NCBI GenBank assembly: GCA_022846635.1
Contig: AP025685.1
Span: 2,604,001-2,668,000 of the forward strand
Origin: Salmonella enterica subsp. enterica serovar Choleraesuis
GTDB taxonomy: Bacteria > Pseudomonadota > Gammaproteobacteria > Enterobacterales > Enterobacteriaceae
Direction: 5' to 3'
Length of the DNA stretch: 64,000 bases
This document shows positions 46,107-53,150 of the stretch, piece by piece (the first letter of the stretch is position 1; each line of letters opens with the position of its first letter). Under the pieces are notes generated by a model. That model did not search any database, was not told the DNA's origin, and saw nothing but the letters and a program-made list of their open reading frames with translations. A program made the position numbers and the translations under genes.

Positions 46107-46142
46107 TTTTTTCTACCTAACAAATCGTTGTAAATAGCGGTC

Positions 46143-47150
46143 TTAAAAACCTTCGAGGACAATTTTGCCTTTAGCTTTATTGCTTTCGATAAGCGCATGG
46201 GCGCGGCGTAAGTTTGCTGCCGTTATCTTGCCGAAATGCTCGCCAAGGGTGGTCTTAAGCGTACCATTATCGATAAGGCGACTGACCTCCATTAAAATGT
46301 CGTGCTGGCGCTGCATATCTTTAGTCTGAAACATGGAGCGGGTGAACATCAGTTCCCAATGCAGGGATATCGCCTTACGTTTCAGCGGCATAACGTCCAG
46401 TGTTTCCGGGTCATCAATAACCGCCATGCTGCCCTGTGGAGCCAGCACCTCAACAATCTGGTCAAAATGGCTGTCGGTGTGGGTCAGACTTGCCACATAG
46501 CGCACATCTTCGATGCCCAGCGCTTTAAGCTGCGGTGCAAAAGGTTTGCTGTGGTCAATAATATGGTGAGCGCCAAGATCTTTTACCCATTGCGCCGTTT
46601 CAGGGCGTGAGCTGGTGCCAATCACCGTAAGGCCGGTGAGCTTACTTGCCAGCTGGGTTAACAGCGAACCCACACCGCCGCCTGCACCGATAATCAACAG
46701 GGCGTCGCCCTGCCCCTTACCTGGAACCACCGACAGGCGGTCAAACAGCAGTTCCCATGCGGTCAGCGAAGTCAGCGGCAGCGCGGCTGCCTGTGCATCA
46801 GATATCGATGATGGTTTTTTACCGGCAATACGTTCATCGACCAGGCCATATTCTGCGTTTGAGCCAGGGCGAATAATGGAGCCGGCATAAAAAACCTCAT
46901 CGCCCGGCTTAAACAGAGTAACGCTTGCCCCTACGGCTTCGACAACCCCGACGGCATCCCAGCCTAAAATACGCGGCTCTGATACCGGGCTGTTATGGCG
47001 AACTTTTGTATCGACCGGGTTAACCGAGATTGCGGCAATCTTGACCAGCAAATCGTGGGCTTCAGGTTGCGGCTTTGGTAAATCCATCTCATAAAGAGAA
47101 TGTTCGTCAGCAATCGGTAAATCATTTTGGCTATATACAATCGCTTTCAT
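46143..47150 (-). CDS. Zinc-type alcohol dehydrogenase-like / quinone oxidoreductase family protein
   Basis: A 335-residue MDR-superfamily oxidoreductase. It has GROES-like N-terminal residues (ISVNPVDTKVRH, ILGWDAVGVVEAVG) and the NADPH-binding loop LIIGAGGGVGSLLTQLASKL near residue 155. The structural-zinc cysteine cluster is absent, which places it with the zinc-independent quinone reductases. It diverges from a LysR gene across a 200-base region with a palindrome, a common arrangement for an electrophile-responsive reductase and its regulator. Substrate unknown. Confidence 0.9.
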   Translation of the reverse strand: MKAIVYSQNDLPIADEHSLYEMDLPKPQPEAHDLLVKIAAISVNPVDTKVRHNSPVSEPRILGWDAVGVVEAVGASVTLFKPGDEVFYAGSIIRPGSNAEYGLVDERIAGKKPSSISDAQAAALPLTSLTAWELLFDRLSVVPGKGQGDALLIIGAGGGVGSLLTQLASKLTGLTVIGTSSRPETAQWVKDLGAHHIIDHSKPFAPQLKALGIEDVRYVASLTHTDSHFDQIVEVLAPQGSMAVIDDPETLDVMPLKRKAISLHWELMFTRSMFQTKDMQRQHDILMEVSRLIDNGTLKTTLGEHFGKITAANLRRAHALIESNKAKGKIVLEGF

Positions 47151-47246
47151 ATCCTGGTCTCACTTGAAATTGGGCTGCGCTAATAGCGGATAGCTGAAGT
47201 ATAGTGATAGCCGACAAATGGAGTAACGACCTGAACCGAACAACAC

Positions 47247-47265
47247 TTTCACTAAAAAAGTGAAA
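47247..47265. promoter_or_regulatory. Palindromic operator candidate between the oxidoreductase and LysR genes
   Basis: TTTCACT and AGTGAAA form perfect 7-bp arms with a 5-base A spacer, 97 bases upstream of the oxidoreductase start and 89 upstream of the LysR start. Confidence 0.55.
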
Positions 47266-47353
47266 ATGGCTGGCGGATGTTTTTTTAATACGTTAAAAAT
47301 CAACATCACTGGCAAACGATATTGTTGATATTAAAACCCGGATAGTGAAAACC

Positions 47354-48265
47354 ATGGTGCGTCTGGAAGATGTGAAAATGTTTGTGCGCTCAACGGCGCT
47401 GGGCAGTTTTTCTAATGCGGCGCGAGAAGCTGGTTTGCTTCCGGCCCAGGTCAGCGCCGCCATCCAGCGCCTGGAAAAAGCGCTGGGGGTACGCCTTTTT
47501 GTCCGCTCTACCCGCAGTCTGCGTTTAACCAGTCAGGGCGAGAAATATCTGCCCTATGCCCAGGAAATGCTGGAGGTCATGAAGTCGGGGTTCGATAGCC
47601 TGCAAAGCGAAGATGATGGTTTGCACGGCAATTTAAAGATTTCGCTGCCTTCAGACCTCGGGCGCAACGTATTACTCCCGCTGATATCCAGATTCTGCCG
47701 AGATAACTCCGGCGTATCAGTGCAGCTCTTATTTTCCGATGAGGTCAGTAATATTTATCGCGATCCGGTGGATATCGCCATCCGCTACGGCGAATTGCAA
47801 AACGGCAGTTATGTGGCATTGCCGTTGGCGGCTCACAACCGGCGGGTACTCGTGGCATCACCGAAGTATTTGCAACAGTACGGCAGACTTGAGCGGCTTG
47901 AAGACCTTCATCAGCATGAATGTATTTTATGGCAGAAAGACGGCCAGATTCATAACTCGTGGCATTTCGAAACCAGCGGGTCGAAAAAAACGCTTATGGT
48001 CAATGGCCGGTATGTTAGCAATGATGCCGATGTCTCCCGACGCTGGGCAGTTGCCGGATATGGTATCGCCTATAAATCCAGGCTTGATGTTTATGAAGAC
48101 ATTAGCAGCGGGAAGCTAGTGACGCTGCTCCAGGATATTCAGGGCGAGAAAGCACCGCTTAACTTTATTTGCCCGCACCGCAGCCAGTTTTCAGCGCTGG
48201 TGCGTCAGGTTTATAGCGTGCTTAAAGATTATTTGGATGGGCTTGATACAGCGAATAAGGCGTAA
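47354..48265 (+). CDS. LysR-family transcriptional regulator
   Basis: A 303-residue LTTR. The helix-turn-helix lies at about residues 5-60 (VRLEDVKMFVRSTALGSFSNAA, QVSAAIQRLEKALGVRLFVRSTRSLRLT), and the effector domain begins near residue 88 (GNLKISLPSDLGRNVLLPL) with the typical DIAIRYGEL stretch. An in-frame GTG at 47345 could also start it; ATG at 47354 is taken. Divergent from the oxidoreductase gene, which is its likely target. It is the last chromosomal gene before the prophage attachment site. Confidence 0.92.
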   Translation: MVRLEDVKMFVRSTALGSFSNAAREAGLLPAQVSAAIQRLEKALGVRLFVRSTRSLRLTSQGEKYLPYAQEMLEVMKSGFDSLQSEDDGLHGNLKISLPSDLGRNVLLPLISRFCRDNSGVSVQLLFSDEVSNIYRDPVDIAIRYGELQNGSYVALPLAAHNRRVLVASPKYLQQYGRLERLEDLHQHECILWQKDGQIHNSWHFETSGSKKTLMVNGRYVSNDADVSRRWAVAGYGIAYKSRLDVYEDISSGKLVTLLQDIQGEKAPLNFICPHRSQFSALVRQVYSVLKDYLDGLDTANKA

Positions 48266-48565
48266 TGGTTTCCGACAAAACGTGAGAAGCGCCTGGGACA
48301 ACTCTTTGTCTATTTCTTATTGAGCAGACCATTTATTACCCGCAAAGCGTTTCGGTCTACGCTTGCGTGATTGGGAAATAGTTACCGTTCCACCCCTTAT
48401 TACTGAACAAATTTAGAATGTGTCGCCGGTGATCCTTTCGCAGGCACGTAAGCCACCTTCAGCGTTTTAATCGAAGCTTTGAAATCAGCACCTGAGTTGA
48501 ATTGGGGGGAGACTATTCTTTATGCGAACGGGGCGTAAGTAAGAGCCAGATATGATTCAGCCCAT
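48266..48565. other. Gene-free stretch before the attachment site
   Basis: About 300 bases after the LysR gene. I see no gene, repeat or clear signal. Confidence 0.5.
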
Positions 48566-48597
48566 AAAGAAAAGGGGTTACCTTTCGGTAACCCCTT
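48566..48597 (-). terminator. Terminator of the original tRNA-Ser(UGA) gene
   Basis: AAGGGGTTACC and GGTAACCCCTT form a perfect 11-bp stem with a 4-base loop, followed by TTCTTT on the minus strand. It directly follows the tRNA 3' end, so it belonged to the tRNA gene before integration. Confidence 0.9.
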
Positions 48598-48605
48598 ATC
48601 AGATA

Positions 48606-48667
48606 TGGCGGAAGCGCAGAGATTCGAACTCTGGGAGGGTTTCCCCTCGCCGGTTTTCAAGACCGGT
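48606..48667 (-). other. attR: displaced 3' fragment of tRNA-Ser(UGA)
   Basis: Read on the minus strand, these 62 bases match tRNA-Ser(UGA) from the anticodon arm (ACCGGTCTTGAAAACCGG, anticodon TGA) through the variable arm and T-loop GTTCGAATC to the encoded CCA. The upstream half of the tRNA (acceptor 5' strand and D-arm) is missing and replaced by AT-rich phage sequence. This is the classic footprint of a phage integrated into a tRNA gene; the rebuilt whole tRNA should lie at the far prophage end beside an integrase, outside the window. Confidence 0.9.
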
Positions 48668-48797
48668 CCAATTTAATTTAACTTCAATCACTTACGCCTA
48701 ATCACTGGTATATCGACAGATTTTTGCTCTAGTAAAATCAATAAATTACGAGATAGATTTATATCATATACCAACAATTTTATGTCTATTCATCCCA
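48668..48797. other. AT-rich spacer between attR and the UmuD'-like gene
   Basis: 130 bases without a gene. AATCACTGGTATATC at 48703-48717 closely repeats AATCACTGGTACATC at 48803-48817, the end of the UmuD'-like coding region. Confidence 0.5.
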
Positions 48798-49193
48798 CTA
48801 AATCACTGGTACATCATCAAACTCGCCGTCAGTCGCGTTGTTGATGATGTACCGGATAACCCCAAAAATTCCATCATCTGTTCCGGCCGCCCCATCATCA
48901 TAGCTAGGCACACTGTCCCACCGATCAGGGCTATCCAGATGCTCGAGCCGTGGCGCCGGGTTCAGCCGCAGCACACGAACATGAAATTCACCGCGGAGCT
49001 GGCATACGACCAGCGAGCCAGAGCATGGGCGTCGTCCGCTATCGATAACCAGAATTGCGCCCTGCTGAATACCGTGGCGCCAGCTAGTCGCGCCGGCGCG
49101 CATGAAATACGTTGCTGTGCGGCTCAGCCCCAACATGCCGTCCAGAGACAGGCGCGACTCCGCATAGTCTGCCGCGGGTGATGGAAACCCCAT
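48798..49193 (-). CDS. UmuD'-like (HumD-type) SOS protein, Ser kept, catalytic Lys replaced
   Basis: A 131-residue protein of the LexA/UmuD S24 fold. It begins MGFPSPAADYAESRLSLDG, matching UmuD from Gly25, the first residue after RecA-assisted self-cleavage, so it is made in already processed form, like HumD of phage P1. UmuD Ser60 is kept (GATSWRHG) but the Lys97 position reads FHVRVLRL, with Arg. ATG at 49193 is preferred to the longer frame from 49259 because GGAGGG lies 7 bases ahead. It overlaps nothing essential and starts at the end of the 79-residue gene, with which it shares the LexA box at 49454. Role inferred: partner of host UmuC or modulator of the SOS response. Confidence 0.82.
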   Translation of the reverse strand: MGFPSPAADYAESRLSLDGMLGLSRTATYFMRAGATSWRHGIQQGAILVIDSGRRPCSGSLVVCQLRGEFHVRVLRLNPAPRLEHLDSPDRWDSVPSYDDGAAGTDDGIFGVIRYIINNATDGEFDDVPVI

Positions 49194-49194
49194 A

Positions 49195-49434
49195 TCAGAG
49201 CCCTCCATTTGGATTGAAAACCATAAACAGGCGCTCCTCGCCTTCATGCGGCGAGACATCCTTAAACGTGTCCACGCTGTTTTCTATCCAGCGGTTAGCG
49301 TCACGCAGACTGTAGTGCCAGTTTCTGGCGGCCAGCTCCCGGACAAAATCGCAGGTGCTAACTGTTTTACGTCCGTTAGGCTCTATGACGATGGCAGCCC
49401 GAAACGCTAGCTCTATTTCATAATAACGGGGCAT
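49195..49434 (-). CDS. Small conserved prophage protein upstream of the UmuD'-like gene
   Basis: A 79-residue protein (MPRYYEIELAFRAAIVIEP, FVRELAARNWHYSLRDANRWI, FVFNP-type end). I recognise it only as a type of small protein that recurs beside UmuD-like genes in enterobacterial prophages; its function is unknown. ATG at 49434 is preferred to 49455 because GGAGGG lies 6 bases ahead. It lies 19 bases downstream of a LexA box and its stop overlaps the UmuD'-like gene region, so the pair is one SOS-controlled unit. Confidence 0.78.
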   Translation of the reverse strand: MPRYYEIELAFRAAIVIEPNGRKTVSTCDFVRELAARNWHYSLRDANRWIENSVDTFKDVSPHEGEERLFMVFNPNGGL

Positions 49435-49453
49435 AATCAGCCCTCCGATAAAC

Positions 49454-49472
49454 ACTGATTATATATACAGTA
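49454..49472 (-). promoter_or_regulatory. LexA (SOS) box
   Basis: TACTGTATATATAATCAGT on the minus strand, that is CTGT-N8-TCAG, one base off the CTGT-N8-ACAG core and with the extended TACTGTATATA half perfect. It sits 19 bases before the first gene of the two-gene unit. Confidence 0.85.
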
Positions 49473-49541
49473 GTTTTATTGGCGTGAGCTATCAACCAGA
49501 TTTTTTATGCGGCCGGCTAACTGTCTGGCGCTGCGCCGAAT

Positions 49542-50105
49542 TTAATTTTCCCCGTCCAGACAGTCCAAGTGCCGGTAAATTGTGTTCACGTGAACACCAA
49601 AAATCCCCGCCAGCTGACTGGCTGGCACGCCGTTGCCGGCCAGGGCTTTTAGCTGCTCGCGCTGACATTCTGATATTTTCCGAGGCCGCCCACCATACCG
49701 CCCCCTCTCCCGCGCCGCCTCCAGCCCTGCCAGGGTCCGCTCGATTATCAGTTCACGTTCCATTTCTGCAAGGCTCGCCATCACGTGAAAAAAGAACCGG
49801 CCAGCGGCCGTGCTGGTGTTTATCGAATCGGTGAGGCTGTGGAATTGGGCGCCGCGGGCCTGGATATCGCCTACCAGCCCCACCAGGTCTTTCATGCTTC
49901 GCCCCAGCCGGTCCAGTTTCCAGACCACCAATGTGTCGCCGTCCGCCAGCCGCCGCATGGCCCGTCGCAGGCCTGGGCGCTTCTTCGTCGATTTACCGCT
50001 AGCCGAGCCCTCATAAATCTGGTCACAACCTGCGCTAATCAGCGCATTTCTCTGTAAATCCGGATTCTGGTCCCGCGTTGAGACGCGGATATAACCGATC
50101 TGCAT
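49542..50105 (-). CDS. Serine DNA invertase (Gin/Pin/Hin family)
   Basis: A 187-residue small serine recombinase, very similar to Gin. The catalytic Ser9 lies in IGYIRVSTRDQNPDLQRNAL, followed by VVWKLDRLGRSMKDL, SLTDSINTSTAAGRFFFHVMASLAEMERELIIERT (dimer helix) and a C-terminal helix-turn-helix (VPASQLAGIFGVHVNTIYRHL). It lies directly next to the inverted-repeat segment carrying two tail-fibre genes and should invert it with Fis. It reads leftward, 46 bases beyond the segment edge. Confidence 0.96.
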   Translation of the reverse strand: MQIGYIRVSTRDQNPDLQRNALISAGCDQIYEGSASGKSTKKRPGLRRAMRRLADGDTLVVWKLDRLGRSMKDLVGLVGDIQARGAQFHSLTDSINTSTAAGRFFFHVMASLAEMERELIIERTLAGLEAARERGRYGGRPRKISECQREQLKALAGNGVPASQLAGIFGVHVNTIYRHLDCLDGEN

Positions 50106-50150
50106 TTTCTAACTCCATGAAAATACAGAATTAAGCCATACCCAACCTCA

Positions 50151-50172
50151 ACCAAAAACGACCGTTTTTGAG
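50151..50172. promoter_or_regulatory. Left crossover site candidate (hix/gix-like)
   Basis: CCAAAAACGACCGTTTTTGA is a near-perfect dyad around the central dinucleotide AC (50161-50162). The half CGTTTTTGA resembles the GGTTTTTGATAA half-site of hixL. Inverted homology with the other copy ends exactly at the outer half-site, as expected if strand exchange takes place here. Confidence 0.7.
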
Positions 50173-50197
50173 AGAGCGCCTATTCGGCGCTTTTTTT
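50173..50197 (+). terminator. Terminator in the leader of the plus-strand tail-fibre gene
   Basis: AGCGCC and GGCGCT with loop TATTC, then seven T, lying between the crossover site and the GGAG ribosome site at 50200. Confidence 0.85.
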
Positions 50198-50211
50198 ATG
50201 GAGAAAATTCA

Positions 50212-51708
50212 ATGTCCATGTACGAAACCGGGACCATTACCGCGGCTAAAAACTCGACTACTATCACCGGCAGCGGCACCGCCTGGCTGGATAAAAAATT
50301 TGGCATCAGCCCGCAGTGCGTCCTGGTTATCCGCGGCGCCGGCACGGTGGATATGTACGCCATCCAGCGGGTGGACAGCAACACCCAGCTGACGGTCACG
50401 CGCCCGATCGCCACTGCCGTCACCGGTGCCGGCTACGGCATCATCGTCGCTGAGTCTATGTCCGTGCAGGCATGGGCTAACCAGCTGGCCGCCAGCAGCA
50501 ACTACACCCAGAGCCTGCTCGACAGCATCCAGACCGTCATGACCGGTACCGGCTCCGTGGTCCTCACCGCCCCGAACGGCCAGCAAACCACCGTCAGCTC
50601 GTTTAAAAAACTCACCGACGATATGGGGAAAAAACTTGAGTCCGGCGATTTTGGTTTAGGTACAGATATAACGGAGGGAACAAACGTTCCGGGCTGGGGC
50701 GTGGTCAGCAATACTTTGGCGCGAATGCCAACAGGTTTTTATAACGGACTGGCTGGCAACTGGGGGAATCCTCCCGGCGCTGGCTCAACTCAACGGCTAA
50801 AAATGATCAACGTGTCAGCTGATGGTGGATGGGGTACACAAATAGGGACAGCTGATGGGCCGACTGGCGGGAAAATGTGGTTACGTTGCCGATATAACAG
50901 CGTTTATAGCGACTGGGACCAAATCCTGACTCAATCTCAAACCGGGTGGGGGGTCTACAGCCCGGCCAGTCTTGGCCCCAGAGCGACAAATGCCACTGAT
51001 TTGCCGTCAGGATTATACTGGGGCGCCGGTAATGATATTGGAACTCCGGGAGGGGTAACCGTCGGGGGATTTAGTATTCTCCAGTTGACGGGGAACAGCC
51101 CTATGTATCGCTGCCAGCTGGCATTTCAGGATGGCGGCGGCGGGCGGATATACATCCGATCCACAGTCACAGGCGCATGGGCATCCAATGGATGGCTCTC
51201 TATTTACACTACCGGCAATACCACAAAATCCAGCGACGGCACGCTAAAAGCGGCGTCGCCGGTTTGCCGGATAGTCTCTTCTCAGGCTGATTGCTCGCGG
51301 GATGATGTTGATGAAGCTGGTTTTACGTGGTGTGGTAGCGGAACGGCTAACAGCGAGGCTGAAGGAATTACTATCAACCGGGAGGGCATGGGGGTTTACA
51401 GCATAACCGGTGCCCGGTCGCTGGCGATAGAGGGCTGGCAGCTGCTACCGCCGCGCAACCCTCAGGGTGGGGATGATTTGGGGGTTGTTACGGCAGAGCA
51501 GCAGGACGGGAAAATATTTATCCGACTGTTCCGCCGCAAAATGATTCTGGAGGATGGGGAAATTCATGTTGTCGCCGGCGAGCCTATCGATGTACCAGCC
51601 AGCAGCTGGATCGATGTCCGCCTGACAATGCCTGATGATTCGATATTCAATCGGCAGCAGGCACAATCTCAGGATGCTCAGGCCCAGACTCAACCTCAGG
51701 CATATTAA
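50212..51708 (+). CDS. Tail-fibre protein, currently silent orientation
   Basis: A 498-residue tail fibre. Residues 1-138 are identical to the opposed fibre (MSMYETGTITAAKNSTTITG through SSFKKLTDD), the part that should join the tail. The centre (about 145-345) is unique, rich in Gly/Ser/Trp and receptor-binding in style. A C-terminal part about 150 residues long (NTTKSSDGTLKAASPV, EGITINREGMGVYSITG, GEPIDVPASSWIDVRL) is homologous to but diverged from the other fibre. It ends in a Gln/Ala-rich tail. It has its own GGAG site but reads against the late operon, so it should be off until the segment flips. Its last 62 bases overlap the other gene antisense. Confidence 0.88.
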   Translation: MSMYETGTITAAKNSTTITGSGTAWLDKKFGISPQCVLVIRGAGTVDMYAIQRVDSNTQLTVTRPIATAVTGAGYGIIVAESMSVQAWANQLAASSNYTQSLLDSIQTVMTGTGSVVLTAPNGQQTTVSSFKKLTDDMGKKLESGDFGLGTDITEGTNVPGWGVVSNTLARMPTGFYNGLAGNWGNPPGAGSTQRLKMINVSADGGWGTQIGTADGPTGGKMWLRCRYNSVYSDWDQILTQSQTGWGVYSPASLGPRATNATDLPSGLYWGAGNDIGTPGGVTVGGFSILQLTGNSPMYRCQLAFQDGGGGRIYIRSTVTGAWASNGWLSIYTTGNTTKSSDGTLKAASPVCRIVSSQADCSRDDVDEAGFTWCGSGTANSEAEGITINREGMGVYSITGARSLAIEGWQLLPPRNPQGGDDLGVVTAEQQDGKIFIRLFRRKMILEDGEIHVVAGEPIDVPASSWIDVRLTMPDDSIFNRQQAQSQDAQAQTQPQAY

Positions 51709-53080
51709 CCCGCACGCTGACAAACTGATCGGCGGGGATATCTATCGGGTCTCCGTCGTTCAGCCCCTCAATCTCATTGCGGGCAAATACCGGTGCCGCC
51801 GGATGCATTCGGTGGTAGGTTTTGACGAGCACCGAGCCGTCAGCATTCACCTCGTAATCGAGCCAGACCAGCGGCTGCCGGTTGCGGTCGGTTGGTATGT
51901 CAAACCCGCCATCAATCCCGCCCCATGCAGCATCGGAGTTTAGCCCGAAACAACCGTTAACCAGGTACTGACCAACGCCCTGCCGCTCAACTGATACCCC
52001 CTCAGATTCACCGTTGGTTTCATACCGGCCGTCGCTGAAAATTTTCACGACCGGAGATGCCGCTTTGAGCGTGCCGTCGCTGGCTTTGGTGGTATTCGCT
52101 GTCGACCAGACCCTATCATTTCCCTCAAAAAAATTGCCACCGAAATGGTAAAATCCAGACGCAGAAAACCCCGCCAATTTCACCACCTTCACCCCGTTTT
52201 CTGGGGTTGTTGTGCCCCATAGAAATGTTGAGGTACCACGCGTATAGTTTGCCGTCGGAACGACAACCGAAACGTCCTCTCTGACAATAATATCAACTGG
52301 AAATGCTCCGCCATCCACATAGAATGCACCGAACGAGTCTCCCTCATAGCCTCGCCATAATGAATCTATAGCAACCTCACCGGAGTTGTACCGCCAGTAC
52401 GTCCCGCTAACCTGGCTGCCTAAATCTGTCCATCCTCCAAACGATACATCCCCGGCAAATGAGCAGTTATTCATAGGGTCATTACCCGGAGCAGTTCTAG
52501 TGCTAATGCTCACCTTGGTTTTAGATCTGGCACCCAGCAGAATGATGGGATATAGAAGCCCGGTCCGAGCCCCCGTCGGGGCACTCAGCGTGTATTTTTG
52601 GTAACCAATTTTATTATTTACATCATTGGTGAGTTGGATCAGCGCACTTTGAGACGCTTTAGTTGCCATATCGTCGGTGAGTTTTTTAAACGAGCTGACG
52701 GTGGTTTGCTGGCCGTTCGGGGCGGTGAGGACCACGGAGCCGGTACCGGTCATGACGGTCTGGATGCTGTCGAGCAGGCTCTGGGTGTAGTTGCTGCTGG
52801 CGGCCAGCTGGTTAGCCCATGCCTGCACGGACATAGACTCAGCGACGATGATGCCGTAGCCGGCACCGGTGACGGCAGTGGCGATCGGGCGCGTGACCGT
52901 CAGCTGGGTGTTGCTGTCCACCCGCTGGATGGCGTACATATCCACCGTGCCGGCGCCGCGGATAACCAGGACGCACTGCGGGCTGATGCCAAATTTTTTA
53001 TCCAGCCAGGCGGTGCCGCTGCCGGTGATAGTAGTCGAGTTTTTAGCCGCGGTAATGGTCCCGGTTTCGTACATGGACAT
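51647..53080 (-). CDS. Tail-fibre protein, currently expressed orientation
   Basis: A 477-residue tail fibre, in line with the late tail operon. N-terminal 138 residues are shared with the opposed gene. The central region (about 140-320) is different, with VNNKIGYQKYTLSAPTGA and YRRGYEGDSFGAFYVDGG-type beta-rich stretches. The C-terminal region resembles that of the other fibre (NTTKASDGTLKAASPV, EGVSVERQGVGQYLVNG, GDPIDIPADQFVSVRV). It would bind the bacterial surface receptor. The leader contains a terminator between crossover site and ribosome site, so expression should depend on antiterminated late transcription. No tail-fibre assembly gene accompanies it in the window. Confidence 0.88.
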   Translation of the reverse strand: MSMYETGTITAAKNSTTITGSGTAWLDKKFGISPQCVLVIRGAGTVDMYAIQRVDSNTQLTVTRPIATAVTGAGYGIIVAESMSVQAWANQLAASSNYTQSLLDSIQTVMTGTGSVVLTAPNGQQTTVSSFKKLTDDMATKASQSALIQLTNDVNNKIGYQKYTLSAPTGARTGLLYPIILLGARSKTKVSISTRTAPGNDPMNNCSFAGDVSFGGWTDLGSQVSGTYWRYNSGEVAIDSLWRGYEGDSFGAFYVDGGAFPVDIIVREDVSVVVPTANYTRGTSTFLWGTTTPENGVKVVKLAGFSASGFYHFGGNFFEGNDRVWSTANTTKASDGTLKAASPVVKIFSDGRYETNGESEGVSVERQGVGQYLVNGCFGLNSDAAWGGIDGGFDIPTDRNRQPLVWLDYEVNADGSVLVKTYHRMHPAAPVFARNEIEGLNDGDPIDIPADQFVSVRVNMPEVESGPEHPEIVPAAD

Positions 53081-53094
53081 TGAATTTTCTCCAT

Positions 53095-53119
53095 AAAAAA
53101 AGCGCCGAATAGGCGCTCT
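53095..53119 (-). terminator. Terminator in the leader of the minus-strand tail-fibre gene
   Basis: Mirror copy of the hairpin at 50173-50197 (AGCGCC/GGCGCT plus seven T), here standing between the late operon and the expressed fibre gene. Confidence 0.85.
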
Positions 53120-53141
53120 CTCAAAAACGGTCGTTTTTGGT
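53120..53141. promoter_or_regulatory. Right crossover site candidate (hix/gix-like)
   Basis: Inverted copy of the left palindrome, with the central dinucleotide at 53130-53131. Read on the minus strand, its outer flank is TTATCACC, which begins like the TTATC of known hix and gix sites. Confidence 0.7.
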
Positions 53142-53150
53142 GATAAATGA

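Larger units (their letters stand above)
50151..50626 (+). repeat. Left arm of the 476-bp inverted repeat
   Basis: It matches the reverse complement of 52666-53141 wherever I compared it. It holds a hix-like palindrome at its outer edge, a terminator, a ribosome site and the first 138 codons of the tail-fibre gene. Homology stops at ATATGG (50621-50626). Confidence 0.9.
50161..53131. mobile_element. Invertible tail-fibre segment
   Basis: A 2971-base segment between two hix-like sites in inverted orientation, carrying two convergent complete tail-fibre genes. In the orientation given, the minus-strand gene (53080-51647) is in line with the late tail operon coming from the right, while the plus-strand gene is reversed. 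Flipping would exchange them and so change host range. The adjacent invertase is the obvious enzyme. Confidence 0.85.
52666..53141 (-). repeat. Right arm of the 476-bp inverted repeat
   Basis: Reverse-complement copy of 50151-50626, covering the start of the minus-strand fibre gene, its leader terminator and the right crossover palindrome. Outside it the sequences differ at once (TTTATC here against CCTCA on the left). Confidence 0.9.

Noticed and set aside
49194-49259. Longer UmuD-like protein starting at 49259 with a possible cleavage arm
   Set aside because: The extra 22 residues do not resemble the UmuD or LexA arm, they overlap the upstream gene, and the ribosome site GGAGGG fits the start at 49193.
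50151-53141. Diversity-generating retroelement acting on the tail fibres
   Set aside because: No reverse transcriptase or template repeat with adenine-biased changes is visible; the two genes and invertase explain the variation.
50151-53141. Assembly artefact duplicating the fibre start
   Set aside because: The repeat ends coincide with a recombinase-type palindrome and an invertase gene lies next to it, so a natural inversion system is the simpler reading, though long reads should confirm it.
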